A stretch of 64,000 nt of DNA from Heracleum sosnowskyi (GCA_030848705.1 CM061237.1:78053910-78117909), one strand, 5' to 3'. Positions 1 through 11,672 are shown, counted from the first letter of the stretch. The notes: a model not told the origin generated them from the letters alone. A program made the numbers and translations.

Positions 1-574
1 CAGTAAACTTAGTCTCATACTGAGGAACAGTCATGCTACCTTGCTTCAACTCTAGAAATTTTAACTCCATTTGATCCCGCATATAATCAGGAAAATACTT
101 CTCTAAGAACAACTCTGTAAACCTGCCCCACGTGATTAACCCTTCAGGCTCCATAGCCCTACTGGTTTCCCACCAGTAACTTGCCTCACTCTTTAAGAAA
201 TAACTAGCATACTCCGTTCTCTTTTCTTCCGCTACCTCTATCAAGGTAAAAGCTTTCTCTATTTCCTTCAACCATGCCTTCGCCTAAATTGGGTCTGCGG
301 ACCCCTTAAACTCTGGAGGTTTCGCTGCTTGAAAAGATTTGAACGTAACCACTAGTACCACTTGCTGGTGCTGCTGCTGTTGCTGATGCTGCTGCTGTTG
401 CGCTAGCAGCTGTTGTTGAATCTGTTGTTGTTGTTGGGCCAAAACAGTAGTTTGTTGAGTAAGTGTATTCAAAAACTGTGTTACAATCGGATCTATGTGA
501 CCTGTCGGAGGTGGATTCTGTTGACCCTCTGGGTCAGGGGAATCATTTGTACAGGGGTGTCGTCTAGGAGGTAT
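1..574 (-). pseudogene. gag: gag of element A, 5' part, start codon lost
   Basis: Capsid-type Gag (Retrotrans_gag family) of a chromovirus, C-terminus outside the window. The protein would begin with a PPRR motif preceded by ATA at 572-574, where a start Met is expected, so the initiator appears mutated. A glutamine-rich stretch follows (CAG/CAA repeats, about 360-450), then the capsid core with the WW..SRAMEPEG region (roughly 130-190) and YFPDYMRDQMELKFLELKQG-like sequence. An in-frame TAG at 284-286 interrupts the frame where B has a Glu codon. Best read as a decayed Gag; alignment with B's gag makes the identification secure. Confidence 0.85.
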
Positions 575-767
575 ATTACTGATAAATAAACAATAAATGG
601 GTTTAATCAAGCAATTCATCAGTAGAAGGAAAACACGATTGATAGCACCAAGGTTTACAGGTTTTCAATGGTGTAAGAGTGCAATTTTATGATAACAAGT
701 AGAATGACAATTATGGTGCTGAAAATGAATAACAAGAAAAGTAATAACAGTTCTGCAAAAAGGTGAT

Positions 768-772
<5 letters not shown>

Positions 773-840
<68 letters not shown>
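773..840. repeat. (TA)n microsatellite, about 34 units
   Basis: An uninterrupted TA dinucleotide run in the leader of element A, between primer site and gag. It creates spurious poly-Tyr/Ile frames on the minus strand. B has lost this part of the leader, so whether it was ancestral cannot be judged here. Confidence 0.95.
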
Positions 841-842
<2 letters not shown>

Positions 843-1054
843 TTCGATACAAGCGTAGAATGCTTTCAAAAGTAAATACATCGTAGCTGAACTACAACGG
901 CCGATCAACAGTACAACAACAAAAATACAACAACCCAAGGCGGTATTATAAACCCGGTGCACTACTGGTACTAATCTATGCATCTATGCATCTATACATA
1001 CTACCTAGTAATATCCATACACCCATATAACCTCCCAATCTCATCTAAACCTGC

Positions 1055-1624
1055 TCACGGATCATCATTTCTAGCCTCCCATAGCGATGGTCTGACAACC
1101 TCCCCGATCTCCCTCATCGCGTAGTCCAACATCTCTCTCATCCCCGCTACAGTCTCTCCCTCCCTGCTAGAAGCTAGTCCATGCAACCTCGTCTCTACCA
1201 ACGTCCTCGTAACCCTAAGCCTCATCTGAATCTCTCCCACTCGAGCTCTGAATCTATCCCTATCTAGGGTCACAACTGCCTCTGCTGATCGAATCCCACG
1301 CATCTCCAAAACCTGCCTATAGAAATACTCCCTTTCCCCTTTCAGCCTCTGATACGCATGATGTGGAACTGGTGGCTGACAAATCTGGTACAAAGGTCCA
1401 GAAACTGAAGCCTGAGATAGTGGTGCTGGGCATACGCGTCGAAGTGGAACGGGACAAGGTATAGGATCTCTCCTAACCACTGCATGTCCAAGCTGGGGTC
1501 GTGCTAGTCGCGACGGTCCTGCTCTCCTATCTAATATAGGTCTCTCCTCTACCGGATGCTCTGACGGATCCGAGTCAGTACTAGAGCTAGGGGCTGCAAT
1601 TATATAACCATATTCAATTACCAC
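1055..1624 (-). CDS. Leader ORF of element A, 189 codons, unknown function
   Basis: An open frame between the primer site (1730) and the gag start (574), on the sense strand of element A. I do not recognise it. The N-terminal third is Pro/Arg-rich. The C-terminal half is charged and looks helical or coiled-coil (LEMRGIRSAEAVV, RDRFRARVGEIQMRLR, MREMLDYAMREIGEV). It is GC-richer than its surroundings, as coding DNA in AT-rich plant repeats often is. The frame begins about 100 nt from the primer site, so in the element RNA it lies upstream of gag. It may be an accessory protein, the original N-terminal extension of Gag, or a chance ORF. Confidence 0.45.
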   Translation of the reverse strand: MVIEYGYIIAAPSSSTDSDPSEHPVEERPILDRRAGPSRLARPQLGHAVVRRDPIPCPVPLRRVCPAPLSQASVSGPLYQICQPPVPHHAYQRLKGEREYFYRQVLEMRGIRSAEAVVTLDRDRFRARVGEIQMRLRVTRTLVETRLHGLASSREGETVAGMREMLDYAMREIGEVVRPSLWEARNDDP

Positions 1625-1729
1625 GCATAATATCCCTAGTTGACCTTCTATAATCCTTAGGTGAATTCCTAACTCTCTATGTTATCCTGTACCCTAAATC
1701 CTAACTTGTTTTAAATGCCATAACCTGTT

Positions 1730-1741
1730 GCTCTGATACCA
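1730..1741 (-). other. Primer binding site of element A (tRNA-iMet)
   Basis: On the minus strand TGGTATCAGAGC, complementary to the 3' end of plant initiator tRNA-Met. It lies 3 nt after the LTR end (CA at 1745-1746), which fixes both the LTR boundary and the orientation. Confidence 0.93.
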
Positions 1742-1744
1742 ACC

Positions 1745-4005
1745 TGTGACGCCCCTCCAAACCCGAGGTACAGATTTGGGGAGTCACTCGACCAACGAAC
1801 ACAATACACCTAAATATAACACATGCATATTATAATAATGACATAAAATACCCCTTAACCAAGACCGCATCCAGATTATGGCATTAAACAAGTTTCTATG
1901 TCTCATTATTAATACAAACCAGTTTTCAGAGTTATTATTACAACAACATAAAGTACAAGCTAGACATCTAGTCTAACTGCCGAAATAGACAACTACCCTT
2001 CCAATGACAACCACTCAGGGTGATCTCCTAGGAGCCGGAGAACTATCGCTCGCACTGTGCCTGCTCATTCTCTCGCTTCACTGGAATAGGGTTAGAAAAA
2101 CAAGCAAGAGTGAGCCAAGAATGCTCAGCAAGCAATATTTATATATTCAACACAGTTCCATAACGAAAGGAAATCACAATTATCTGAATCAATATATTTT
2201 CCAAGCCAAACATATGAATTTTCTGACAATTTCAATAGAAGTAAATGAGATTAGAATTGGATTTTTCACATCTTTCAAATCAAAGGTTGAGTTGCTGATC
2301 AGTCACGCATCAACCCCGGACTTACTTATAGCAAAGTCCTCCACTAGGATCCTTGGCCAATCTGGGCCTTAAGTTATTCCGACCATAAATATGGTCCGAC
2401 CATTACTAGTCCCATTTTAAATAAAAACATTCCAATTCTATCACAGAGTATAAGCAGTAACATGTTCCACAATTCAAATGCAAAAATGAAATAGCATAAA
2501 ATTGCAAAAGAGCTTCAACCGCTCAATAGCAACAAGGTTCGAGAAACAAGTTCGAAATGGTTTCAAAGGTATAATGTATTCATTCGAGAAGGTAAACAAG
2601 GCTATAGGAAACACAATATGAATTGAAGGTGAAAGTTCTCGGTTTCCAACTAGATTGTGAATAATCAAAAGAATCAGGGATATTCAAGGAAACATCATTA
2701 TATGCTTAGATGCAGGATGACGATTTGAATAATCTGAATTGTTCTGATAGTGACATGCATATATAAGTGTGAAAACAATATCAATTGAATAACAAGTAAA
2801 GGCACAAATACTAGCACAAATACTTGCCTGGTCTAGGTAGCCGAATGCAATCTACCGCGCTTATCCTACCTTCTCCTTTCCCTTGCCTCGGGAACTCGAT
2901 TCTATAATAAACAACTCATAATAGTAAGTCTAACTATTCCCGTTTTGTCCTCGACACATACTCATAACCACTTTTAAGTCTAAACAAGCAATCGGGTATT
3001 TATTAGCATTTATTGAACGCCCGATCTATTTTACGATACTCAAAACTCAGTCACTAGCCCTTGTACAAAACATTTACGGACATTAAAACACATATTCGAC
3101 TCTCGTTTGAAAATAAACAAGTCACGAACAATTTTTAAATCAAAATCGAATCATTAATCCCAATATAAGTACTTAAAAACAATTTAATTAATTAATATAA
3201 AATTAATTGACAATTTTAAACACTCAAACTATTTTTAAATAATTAAAACCAAGCTAGAAAATAATTAAATCTAATTTAAATTAATTAGATTTAATTATTA
3301 ATTAATTAATAATAATTAACTGATTAACAATATTAATTAATTAATTAAATTAATTAATTATTAATAAAAAATAATTAAAATAATTAAATTTAATCAGTTT
3401 TCGAATTTATATAAATAATTATAATTTTAAAAAAATTTCTGAATATAAAAATGTATTTTTAAAATCAAAATATGATTTTTATAAATATTTAAACTATTTT
3501 CGAATTATTTTTAAAAATAAAATCCAAAAACAGTTTTCTGAAAATGAATTAGGGTTTTGAAGATTGAAACCGGGTCAGAAAACGGGTCAACGGATCGGGT
3601 CACGGGTCGCCAAGAACAAACCGGGTTGCGAAGAACAAACCGGAAAATTCTCAGAATCCGGCGAGTTTCCCAGAATCCGGCGAGCCAAAAACGTATCAAA
3701 AATTGGGGCTTTTTATATCAAAACACTCCTCATAAACTCAGCAACACATTCCGGCTACAAACATACCAAAAACATAACCGGAACTTCAATCCCGACCAAA
3801 CTCCGGCGAGCTCAACAAATTTTCCGATCTATCTTATTTCTACATGAAACTCTACGTTCTTTATGTTAAAATGAATCTAAGAACACAACCAAGCAAAGCC
3901 CTCTATCAAAAACTATGTCAGATCATTCATATGAACGGACTGTTCAAAAGAAAATTTCGGGCAAAAACTCAAAAATCGAATTTCTCAAAATCGAAACAAA
4001 TTCAA
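1745..4005 (-). mobile_element. Truncated 5' LTR of element A
   Basis: R-U5 part of a long chromovirus LTR, sense strand minus, ending TGTCA..ACA-type at 1745. It contains the U5 hairpin (1757-1779), the AT-rich TTAATTAA block (about 3180-3370), and the 3550-3800 segment homologous to B 9700-9870. All U3 and the TATA region are missing. The small plus- and minus-strand frames at 2004-2372 and 3511-3869 lie in LTR sequence and are not genes. Confidence 0.85.
1757..1779 (-). other. U5-end hairpin, element A
   Basis: Sense strand arm CCAAATC, 9-nt loop TGTACCTCG, arm GGTTTGG, ending 12 nt before the LTR terminus. Same stem as B; the loop differs from B by one base. Confidence 0.75.
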
Positions 4006-5093
4006 CAACAGCTACTAGAGTAGCAGCAGCAGCACCAGCAGGTAGTACCAGTGGTTACGTTTAAATCATTTCAAGCAGCGAAACCTCCGGAGTTTAAGGG
4101 ATTTGCAGACCCAATTGAGGCGAAGGCATGGTTAAAGAAAATAGAGAAAGCTTTTACCTTAATAGAGGTAACGGAAGAAAAGAAAACAGAGTACGCTAGT
4201 TATTTCTTGAAGAATGAAGAAAGTTATTGGTGGGAAACTAGTAGGGCTATGGAACCTGAGGGATTAATTACGTGGGGCAGATTTACAGAGTTGCTTTTAG
4301 AGAGGTATTTTCCTGATTATATGCGAGACCAAATGGAGTTGAAGTTTCTAGAGTTGAAACAAGGTAATATGATTGTTCCGCAATACGAGACCAAGTTTAC
4401 TGAATTGTCTAGGTTTGTTCCGACGTACGTTGACACGGAGAAGAAGAAGGCCAAGAGGTTCCAACAGGGACTGAGGTCATGGATTCGTAGTAAGTTAGCC
4501 ATTTTGGAGTTGGACACCTATACAGCAGTGGTTCAAAGGGAATGATTGCGGAAGGAGAAAGTGATTCATACATGAGGGAGAAAGAAAATAGGAAAAGGAA
4601 GATAGGAACATCTGATAAGGTACAGCCACAAGGAAATTTTCGAAGCCATCCGAACAAGAAACCGGGATTCCAGCCCGGCAGGAGTACAAGTTTCAAGAAA
4701 CCAGATACCGGGAATACATTGCAAGACAATCGTTTACCAGCCAACAATCAACAGGGAGTTTCCAGACCCCCACTGTCAGAATATAGGACATGTGGGAAAA
4801 GACATCCAGGAGTATGCAACTGATTGAGTGTCACATGTTTTAAGTGCAACCAGAAGGGACATTATGCCAGAGATTGCAAGATAGGTATTGTGTCACCTAT
4901 GCAAGAAACCAGGTCATATGATTAAGAATTGCAGAGCACCAACACCCGTGAACAACATGATTCGAGCAATAGAGGCACCTCCAGCTGTTGATGTTCAGCC
5001 GCAAGCCAGAACCTATAACATGACAATGAGGGAAGCAGTTAGAGACGCCGATGTGGTGGCAGGTACACTTCTAGTAAACCTGTTAGTGTTAAA
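4006..5093 (+). pseudogene. gag: gag of element B, N-terminally truncated, frameshifted
   Basis: Gag/nucleocapsid of a chromovirus. The capsid domain is open at 4051-4545 (EAKAWLKKIEKAF, YWWETSRAMEPEG, RYFPDYMRDQMELKF). The frame then shifts to 4542-4823, a basic Pro/Asn/Gln-rich linker. Two CCHC zinc knuckles follow: CFKCNQKGHYARDC at 4836-4883, and CHLCKKPGHMIKNC from 4891, which lies in a different frame. A stop sits between linker and first knuckle. The beginning is missing: the first recognisable bases are CAG/CAA repeats at 4006-4045, directly against the LTR of A. Confidence 0.85.
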
Positions 5094-5438
5094 GTGTTGA
5101 TAGATCCAAGAGCTACTAAGTCATTTATTTCGGAAACGTTTGCTCGTAAATTGAATTGCTTAATGGAACCCTTAAGTGGAGTGTGGAATGTAGAGATAGC
5201 TAACCAGGATCGTATACCGGTCAGATCGTATTGTCCTCGTTGTGAAATCGAGATTTTAGGAAATCGTTTTTACGCTGATTTATTACCTTTTAAGTTGGGA
5301 GAATTTGATGTGATTTTAGGAATGGATTGATTAACTGATTATGATGCGCGCATTGATTGTAAGGACAAGAGGGTTACTTTAATTACCCCAGATAAGAAAT
5401 AAATAATATTTAAAGGAGAGAAACAAACGAAGAAATTT
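5040..5438 (+). pseudogene. Aspartic protease of element B, active site damaged
   Basis: Retropepsin-like protease, open from 5094 to 5330. It shows ATKSFISETFA and the C-terminal FDVILGMD signature, so the fold is clear. The catalytic D-S/T-G-A motif reads D-P-R-A here, which should abolish catalysis. The Trp codon after GMD is a TGA (5328-5330), and a further TAA is at 5399-5401 in the same frame as the downstream RT. Length and position between zinc knuckles and RT are normal for the family. Confidence 0.85.
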
Positions 5439-6530
5439 TTGACAATGATTCAGACTAAGAAGTTATTAAGACAAGGATGTGAAGCGTACCTCGCATACGT
5501 GATAGATACAGAAAATGAAGTTTGTAAATTAGAAGACATTCCGGTCGTGAGTGAGTTTCCAGATGTTTTTCCAGAAGAGTTACCAGGATTACCTCCGGAT
5601 AGAGAAATTGAGTTTGCAATAGAATTAACACCAGGCGCAGAACCAGTATCCAAAGCCCCATACAGAATGGCACCAGTGGAGATGAAGGAATTATCTAAGC
5701 AACTGCAGGAATTGTTAGACAAAGGAATTATCAGACCTAGCGTTTCTCCGTGGGGAGCACCAGTGCTGTTTGTCAAGAAGAAGGATGGAAGTATGAGACT
5801 TTGTATAGACTATCGGGAGTTAAACAAGCTAACCATCAAGAATAAGTATCCATTGCCCAGAATAGATGATCTGTTTGACCAGTTAAAAGGAGCGGTTCAT
5901 TTTTCTAAGATTGATCTACGATCAGGATATCACCAATTGACGATTAAACTAGACGATATACCGAAGACGGCTTTTCGAACGAGGTATGGACATTATGAAT
6001 TTTTGGTAATGGCGTTTGGATTGACGAATGCACCAGCAGCCTTCATGGATTTAATGAATAGGATTTTCAAGAAATATTTGGATAAGTTTGTAGTGGTATT
6101 CATCGATGATATATTGATATATTCCAAGATGGAAGAAGAACATGCGAACCATTTGTGGATTGTGTTGGAGACTTTAAGACAAGAAGAATTATACGCAAAA
6201 TTTTCCAAGTGTGAATTCTGGTTAAGAGAAGTTCATTTCCTAGGGCACGTGGTAAGCAGTGAAGGCATCAAAGTAGATCCAACAAAGATTGAAGCAGTGA
6301 AAGATTGGGAAATACCAAGGACACCAACTGAAGTTAGAAGTTTTTTGGGATTAGCCGGATATTATCGGAGATTTGTGCAGGATTTTGCAAAGATAGCTAC
6401 TCCAATGACCAAGCTGACAAGGAAAAGCGAACTATTCATATGGAATGACAAATGTGAAGAAAGTTTCCAAGAGTTAAAGAAAAGACTAACTACGGCACCA
6501 GTGTTAATGCTACCAGACGATCAAGGTTAA
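5439..6530 (+). pseudogene. Reverse transcriptase of element B (open segment)
   Basis: A 363-codon open segment holding the whole RT domain. Visible motifs are GIIRPSVSPWGAPVLFVKKK, SMRLCIDYRELNKLT, the palm motif with catalytic FIDDI at about residue 222, and the thumb/connection region LGLAGYYRRFVQDF. It copies element RNA into DNA in the virus-like particle. The catalytic Asp pair is intact. The frame ends at TAA 6528-6530, produced by an extra T after the Gly codon: the RNase H domain continues one frame over. It is part of a broken gag-pol polyprotein, not a stand-alone gene. Confidence 0.9.
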
Positions 6531-7221
6531 TTTTGTAATCTATAGTGATGCGTCTTACAAAGGATTGGGTTGCGTGCTTATGCAACATGACAAAGTAATT
6601 GTTTATGCGTCAAGACAATTGAGACCTCACGAACAGAAATATCCTATACATGATTTGGAATTAGCAGCGATCGTATTTGCTTTGAAGATATGGAGACATT
6701 ACTTGTACGGAGAGGGATGTGAAATTTACACCGATCATAAAAGTTTGAAGTGCATTTTTACACAGAAGGAGCTAAACATGAGACAGAGAAGATGGTTGGA
6801 GCTAATCAAGGACTATGACGTCTCTATCAATTATCATCCCGGCAAGGCAAACGTGGTAGCAGATGCATTGAGCAGAAAAGAAAGATTGAATACGCTGACG
6901 ATGACCAAAGAACTGTACAAAGAATTTGAAAGGTTAGAGATAGAAGTACGTATTTCGAAGGACGCGACAGAAATGATCTACGCCATAACATTTCAACCTG
7001 AATTGTTGGAAAAGATACGGAAATGCCAAGAGCAAGTCATGAACGACAATGCAAATAGTTTAACAGGCGAGGAGATATGTAGCCAACTGGACGACAAGGG
7101 GATCTTAAGGTTTGCTTCTCGAATATGGGTACCTAATGTAGCAGAACTGAAGAATGAAATTTTGCACGAAGCGCATACCTCGAAGTATTCAATTCATCCT
7201 GGAAGCACGAAGATGTATTGA
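6531..7221 (+). pseudogene. RNase H and integrase N-terminus of element B
   Basis: Open at 6565-7221 after the one-base insertion near 6530. RNase H features are YSDAS at the frame junction, ASRQLRPHEQKYPIHDLELA, YTDHKSLKCIF and the terminal NVVADALSRK. The integrase zinc-binding region begins with EAHTSKYSIHPG. A TGA at 7219-7221 stands where relatives have Arg, consistent with CGA to TGA deamination. The same frame resumes at 7222. Confidence 0.88.
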
Positions 7222-8419
7222 GATCTTAAAATGAACTTTTGGTGGCCAGATATGAAAAGAGAAATTGCTGATTGGGTAAGTAAAAGTTTTACGTGTCAAA
7301 GAGTCAAGGCGGAACATCAAAGACCAAGTGGATTACTACAGCCTTTAGAAATTCCTGAGTGGAAGTGGGAACACATCACAATGGACTTTGTGGTAGGATT
7401 ACCTAGAACAAAAACTAACCATGATGCTATTTGGGTTATTGTGGATCGATTGACGAAATCTGCGCATTTTCTTCCAGTTAACGAGAGATTCTCGCTGGAT
7501 AAGTTAGTTCATATATACATAAAGGAAATCGTGGTACGGCATGGAGTTCCAGTGTCAATAGTATCTGATCGAGACCCTCGATTCAACTGAAGATTTTGGA
7601 GAAGTTTTCAAGAATGTTTGGGCACCGAATTAAAAATGAGTACGGCTTATCACTCGCAGACAGACGGTCAAAGTGAGAGGACAATTCAAACCATCGAAGA
7701 TATGCTTAGAACATGTGCACTTGATTTTAAAGGTAATTGGGACGATCATCTACCCTTAGTAGAATTCTCATATAATAATAGTTTTCACGCAAGTATTGGG
7801 ATGCCACCTTACGAAGCTCTATATGGACGGAAGTGTCGATCTCCAGTATATTGGGAAGAAGTTGGTGAACGAAAGGTGATAGGACCAGAGTTAGTGCAAC
7901 AAACAAAGGAAGTGATTGAATTGATTCAGAAAAGATTGATAACAGCTCAGAACCGGCAGAAGAAATATGCTGACCTAGCCAGAAAGGATATGGGATTCGA
8001 ATTAGGAGAACAAGTGTTACTGAAAGTTTCACCGTGGAAACGATTAGTCAGGTTTGGGAAGAAAGGGAAATTGAGTCCGAGATATGTTGGACCGTTTGAG
8101 ATTCTGAAGCGTTGGGAAAGTAGCTTACGAGTTGGCCTTACCCCCGCACATGCAGCACGTTCATAATGTGTTTCACGTATCAATGCTTAAGAAGTATCGA
8201 CCAGATTTGAACCATGTAATAGAATATGAACCCATAGAGGTCCAGACAGATTTGTCTTATGTAGAACGACCAATTCACATATTGGATCGTAAGGAGAAAG
8301 TGTTAAGGAATAAGATTGTAGCATTAGTAAAAGTTTTGTGGAGGAATCCTAAGGTGGAAGAGTCTACCTGGGAGTTAGAAAGTGATATGTTAGAGAAGTA
8401 TCCCCAGTTGTTTCCTTGA
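7222..8419 (+). pseudogene. Integrase with C-terminal chromodomain, element B
   Basis: Integrase core in two same-frame pieces (7231-7590 and 7618-8166) separated by a TGA at 7588-7590. D,D,E residues are visible: MDFVVGLPRTK, VSDRDPRF and QSERTIQTIEDML. In the zinc finger the first Cys of the usual CxxC pair is Ser (KSFTCQ). A one-base deletion near 8115 shifts the end into another frame (8132-8419). SPRYVGPFEIL is the GPY/F motif. The C-terminus VLWRNPKVEESTWELES is chromodomain-like, which in chromoviruses steers integration to heterochromatin. Confidence 0.88.
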
Positions 8420-8445
8420 TCTGATTCTGAGGACAGAATCCTATT

Positions 8446-8458
8446 AAGGGGGGAAAGA
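8446..8458 (+). other. Polypurine tract of element B
   Basis: AAGGGGGGAAAGA immediately before the LTR start TGTAATATCC. Primes plus-strand synthesis and fixes the LTR boundary. Confidence 0.9.
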
Positions 8459-9038
8459 TGTAATATCCGTGAACTTTATTAATAATATAAATTATGGGTT
8501 ATGTGTAGAATAATTATTGTGGAGTATTTGGGGTATAAATAGTTAAGGTTATTGAGTAATAGTATGCTAATTGTTGTTTCGGAAGCCCCTTTCGAATATC
8601 TTGTCATTTAAAAATATCTTCAGTTTTGAGCCCCATTTTGAAAATTCAAGGGCCCCGTTAAAATTTTGTACATCATTATTATCCCTTCGTATTTCATGTT
8701 TGAATCATTATCGGAAGATTTCTTCGTATCATTATATCCCTAATATTACTCAATAATACATCTGTTATAGCCCTAGTATTCAAAAAGGGAAAAATTATTC
8801 TGTACCCTAATTGTTTAGGGCAATTGATATATCGTTCGTATCAATAATACATCTGTTATAGCCCTAGTATTCTTGAGCATTCGTTATATAAATGATATGT
8901 ATTGATTTAGATAATTATTAGTCATTGTGGATGATTATCACCTCGTAAAACGTGCATTTTACTTTATTAAAGATTTAAGCGATCCAATGGATCAATATTG
9001 ATCCAAAAATGTTGTTTGGGGTATTATTTTCTGCTAAA

Positions 9039-9046
9039 TATAAAAA
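9039..9046 (+). promoter_or_regulatory. TATA box of B LTR
   Basis: TATAAAAA followed by GGCG, with three GATC words about 35-75 nt upstream. The same arrangement occurs in the LTRs of C (13648, 35101), although the rest of U3 has diverged. Confidence 0.65.
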
Positions 9047-11649
9047 GGCGAATCTTACATTATCCTACGTATAATATGCATTATATATAGACAAAAATAT
9101 AAAAATCCCCGAACCGTGTTCTTCGTGTTCTTGAAGATCAAACTCAAATTTGAAAGCGTTATTGGAATCCAAATTTCAAATTCAAGTACTCAAATCAAAG
9201 CTTTTGATCTCTAGTTTCAGAATCTTCAAACCGTTTCATCATCTGGTAATTTTTCGAATTGTTATGAATTTTTGAAATTCGAATGATAATTAGGGTTTAT
9301 ATCAAATTTGGGGATTTCATTCTGGTGATTCTCCGTTCAATTGATTGCTTCTAACATGTTCCTAGGGTTCTAATTAGTAGGAATTCATGCTTTAATTTCA
9401 TGTTTCTGTTCGAATTTGATGAATTCGATTTTAGGGTCTTTACCCGAAATCTTCTTTTGAATAGTCCGTTCATATGAATGATCTGACATAGTTTTTGATA
9501 GAGGGCTTTGATTGTATATGTTGTAAGGATCATTTTAACATCAAGAACGTAGGATTTCATGTACAGAATATCTAGATCGTGTTTTTGGTCGGAGTTTTTA
9601 GCCGCCAGATTTTTGACTGAGTTTTGTGATCGATTCCGGCATAGTTCGGGATTGTATGTATGTTGGTTGTGTTTGTTTTGAAGAGCTGAACAAAAGCTCT
9701 TTGGGTTGGTATTGTTTTGATTGTAAACGGGAAGTTCCGGCCACTGGACGCCGGCCGGATTCTGGAAAACCCAGATTCCGGCGGGTTGTTCTTGGTGACC
9801 CGTTGACCCGTTTACCGACCCGTTTACCCGAATTTTTAACCCGGTTTCAATCTTCAAAACCCTAATTCATTTTCAGAAAACTGATTTTGGATTTTATTTT
9901 TAAAAAATAATTCAAATATAGTTTAAATATTTATAAAAAACATATTTTTATTTTTAAAATACATTTTTATATTCAGAAAATTTTGTAAAATTATATTTAA
10001 TTATTTAAATTCGAAAACTGATTAAATTTAATTATTTTAATTATTTTTGATTAATAATTAATTAATTTAATTGATTGATTAATTTTATTAATCAGTTAAT
10101 TCTTATTAATCAATTATTAATTGAAATTAATTAATTTAAATTAGGTTTAATTATTTTCTAGCTTGATTTATTTATTTAAAATTTGTTTGAGTGTTTGGAA
10201 ATTGTCAATTAATTTTATATTAATTGATTAAATTGTTTTTAATTATTTATATTGGGATAAATAATCCGATTTTTGATTTAAAAATTGTTTGTGAGTTATT
10301 TAATTTCAAATAAGCATCAAATATTGTTCTAAAAATATTTATGAGTGCTATATGGTTTATATAAGTTGAATAATGTGTTTTAATGTCTGTAAATGATTTG
10401 TACAAGGGCTAGTGTCTGAGTTTTGAGTATCGTAAAATAGATCGGGCGTTCAATAAATGCTAATAAATAACTGATTACTTGTTTAGACTTAAAAATGGTT
10501 ATAAGTATATGTCAAGGATAGAACGAGGATAGTTAGACTTACTATTATGAGTTGTTTATTATAGAATCGAGTTCCCGAGGCAAGGAAAAGGAGAAGGTAG
10601 GATAAGCGCGGTAGATTGCAGTGAACTACGTAGACCAGGCAAGTATCTGTGCCTTTACTTGTTGTTCAATTGATATTGTTTTCAATGATTATATGCATGT
10701 CACCATCAGAACAATTCAGATTATTCAATCTTTACCCCGTATTTGAGCAAATGATGCTATTTCCTTGAATATCCCTAATTCTTTGATTAATCCACACTCA
10801 TGTTGAATATCAGAAACCTTCACCTTCAATTCATTTGGTATTGACTATAACCATTATTCTCCTTCTTAAATGATTGCGTTGTACCGTTGAAACCATTCCG
10901 AACTTATTTCTCGCACTTCATTTGATATTGAGCAGTTGCAGCTCTTTTGCAACTATTATGCCCTGTCATTTTGTACTTAACTTGTGGAGCATGTTATTTC
11001 TTATACTCTGTGATAGAATTGGCATGTTTTTAAAAATGGGACCAATAATGGTCGGACCATACTTCAAGATGGCCAAGGATCCTAGTGGAGGACTTTGCTA
11101 TAAGCAAGTTCGGGGTTGATGCGTGACTGATCATCAGCTCAACCTTTTGATTTGAAAAATGTAGAAGCCCAATTCTAATCCCATTTACTTCAATTGAAAT
11201 TGTTAAAAAGCATATGTTTGGCTTAGATATTGTTGATTCAGATAATTGCGATTTTTCCTTTCATTATGGAACTATGATTGATAAATATATTATGCTTGCT
11301 GAGCACATGTGGCTCATACTTGTTTTGTTTCTAACCATATTCCAGTGAAGCGAGAGTATGAGCAGACACAGCGCGAGCGATAGTTCTCCAGCTGTTAGGA
11401 GATCACCCCGAGTGGTTGTCATTGGAAGGGTAGTTGTCTATTTTGGTTGTTAGACTAGATGTCTAGCTTTGAACTTTAAGTTGTGTAATAATAATAACTC
11501 TGAAACTGGTTTGTATTAATAATATAACTTAGAAGCTTGTTCAATGCCATAATCTGGATGCGGTCTTGGTTAAGGGGTGTTTTATGTCATTATTATATTA
11601 TGCATGTGTTATATCCAGGTATATTGTGTTTCGTCCGTCGAGTGACTCC

Positions 11650-11672
11650 CCAAATCTGTACCCCGGGTTTGG
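11650..11672 (+). other. U5-end hairpin, element B
   Basis: CCAAATC, 9-nt loop TGTACCCCG, GGTTTGG; one G-T wobble. Ends 11 nt before the LTR terminus. Confidence 0.75.

Larger units (their letters stand above)
1..4005 (-). mobile_element. Element A: partial Ty3/gypsy chromovirus, 5' part
   Basis: On the minus strand this reads truncated 5' LTR (1745-4005), iMet primer site (1730-1741), 1.15-kb leader, then gag running off the left edge of the window. The gag matches that of element B (4021-4545) base for base over long stretches but with scattered substitutions, so A and B are separate insertions of one family. The LTR matches the reverse complement of B's LTR from about 9400 to 11683 and lacks the first ~940 bases (U3 and TATA box). 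It ends abruptly at about 4005, where B's gag begins on the opposite strand. iMet primer, long LTR and the family's chromodomain point to the Tekay/Del chromovirus clade. Confidence 0.85.

Noticed and set aside
655..983. Open frames rich in Tyr-Ile on the minus strand
   Set aside because: They translate the (TA)n microsatellite and carry no other protein signal.
1730..1741. tRNA gene
   Set aside because: Only the 12-nt complement of the tRNA 3' end is present, i.e. a primer site. The same holds at 18105 and 22776.
3511..3869. Overlapping open frames on both strands
   Set aside because: Located in the truncated LTR of A; the same sequence in B's LTR (9700-9870) is not conserved as a frame.
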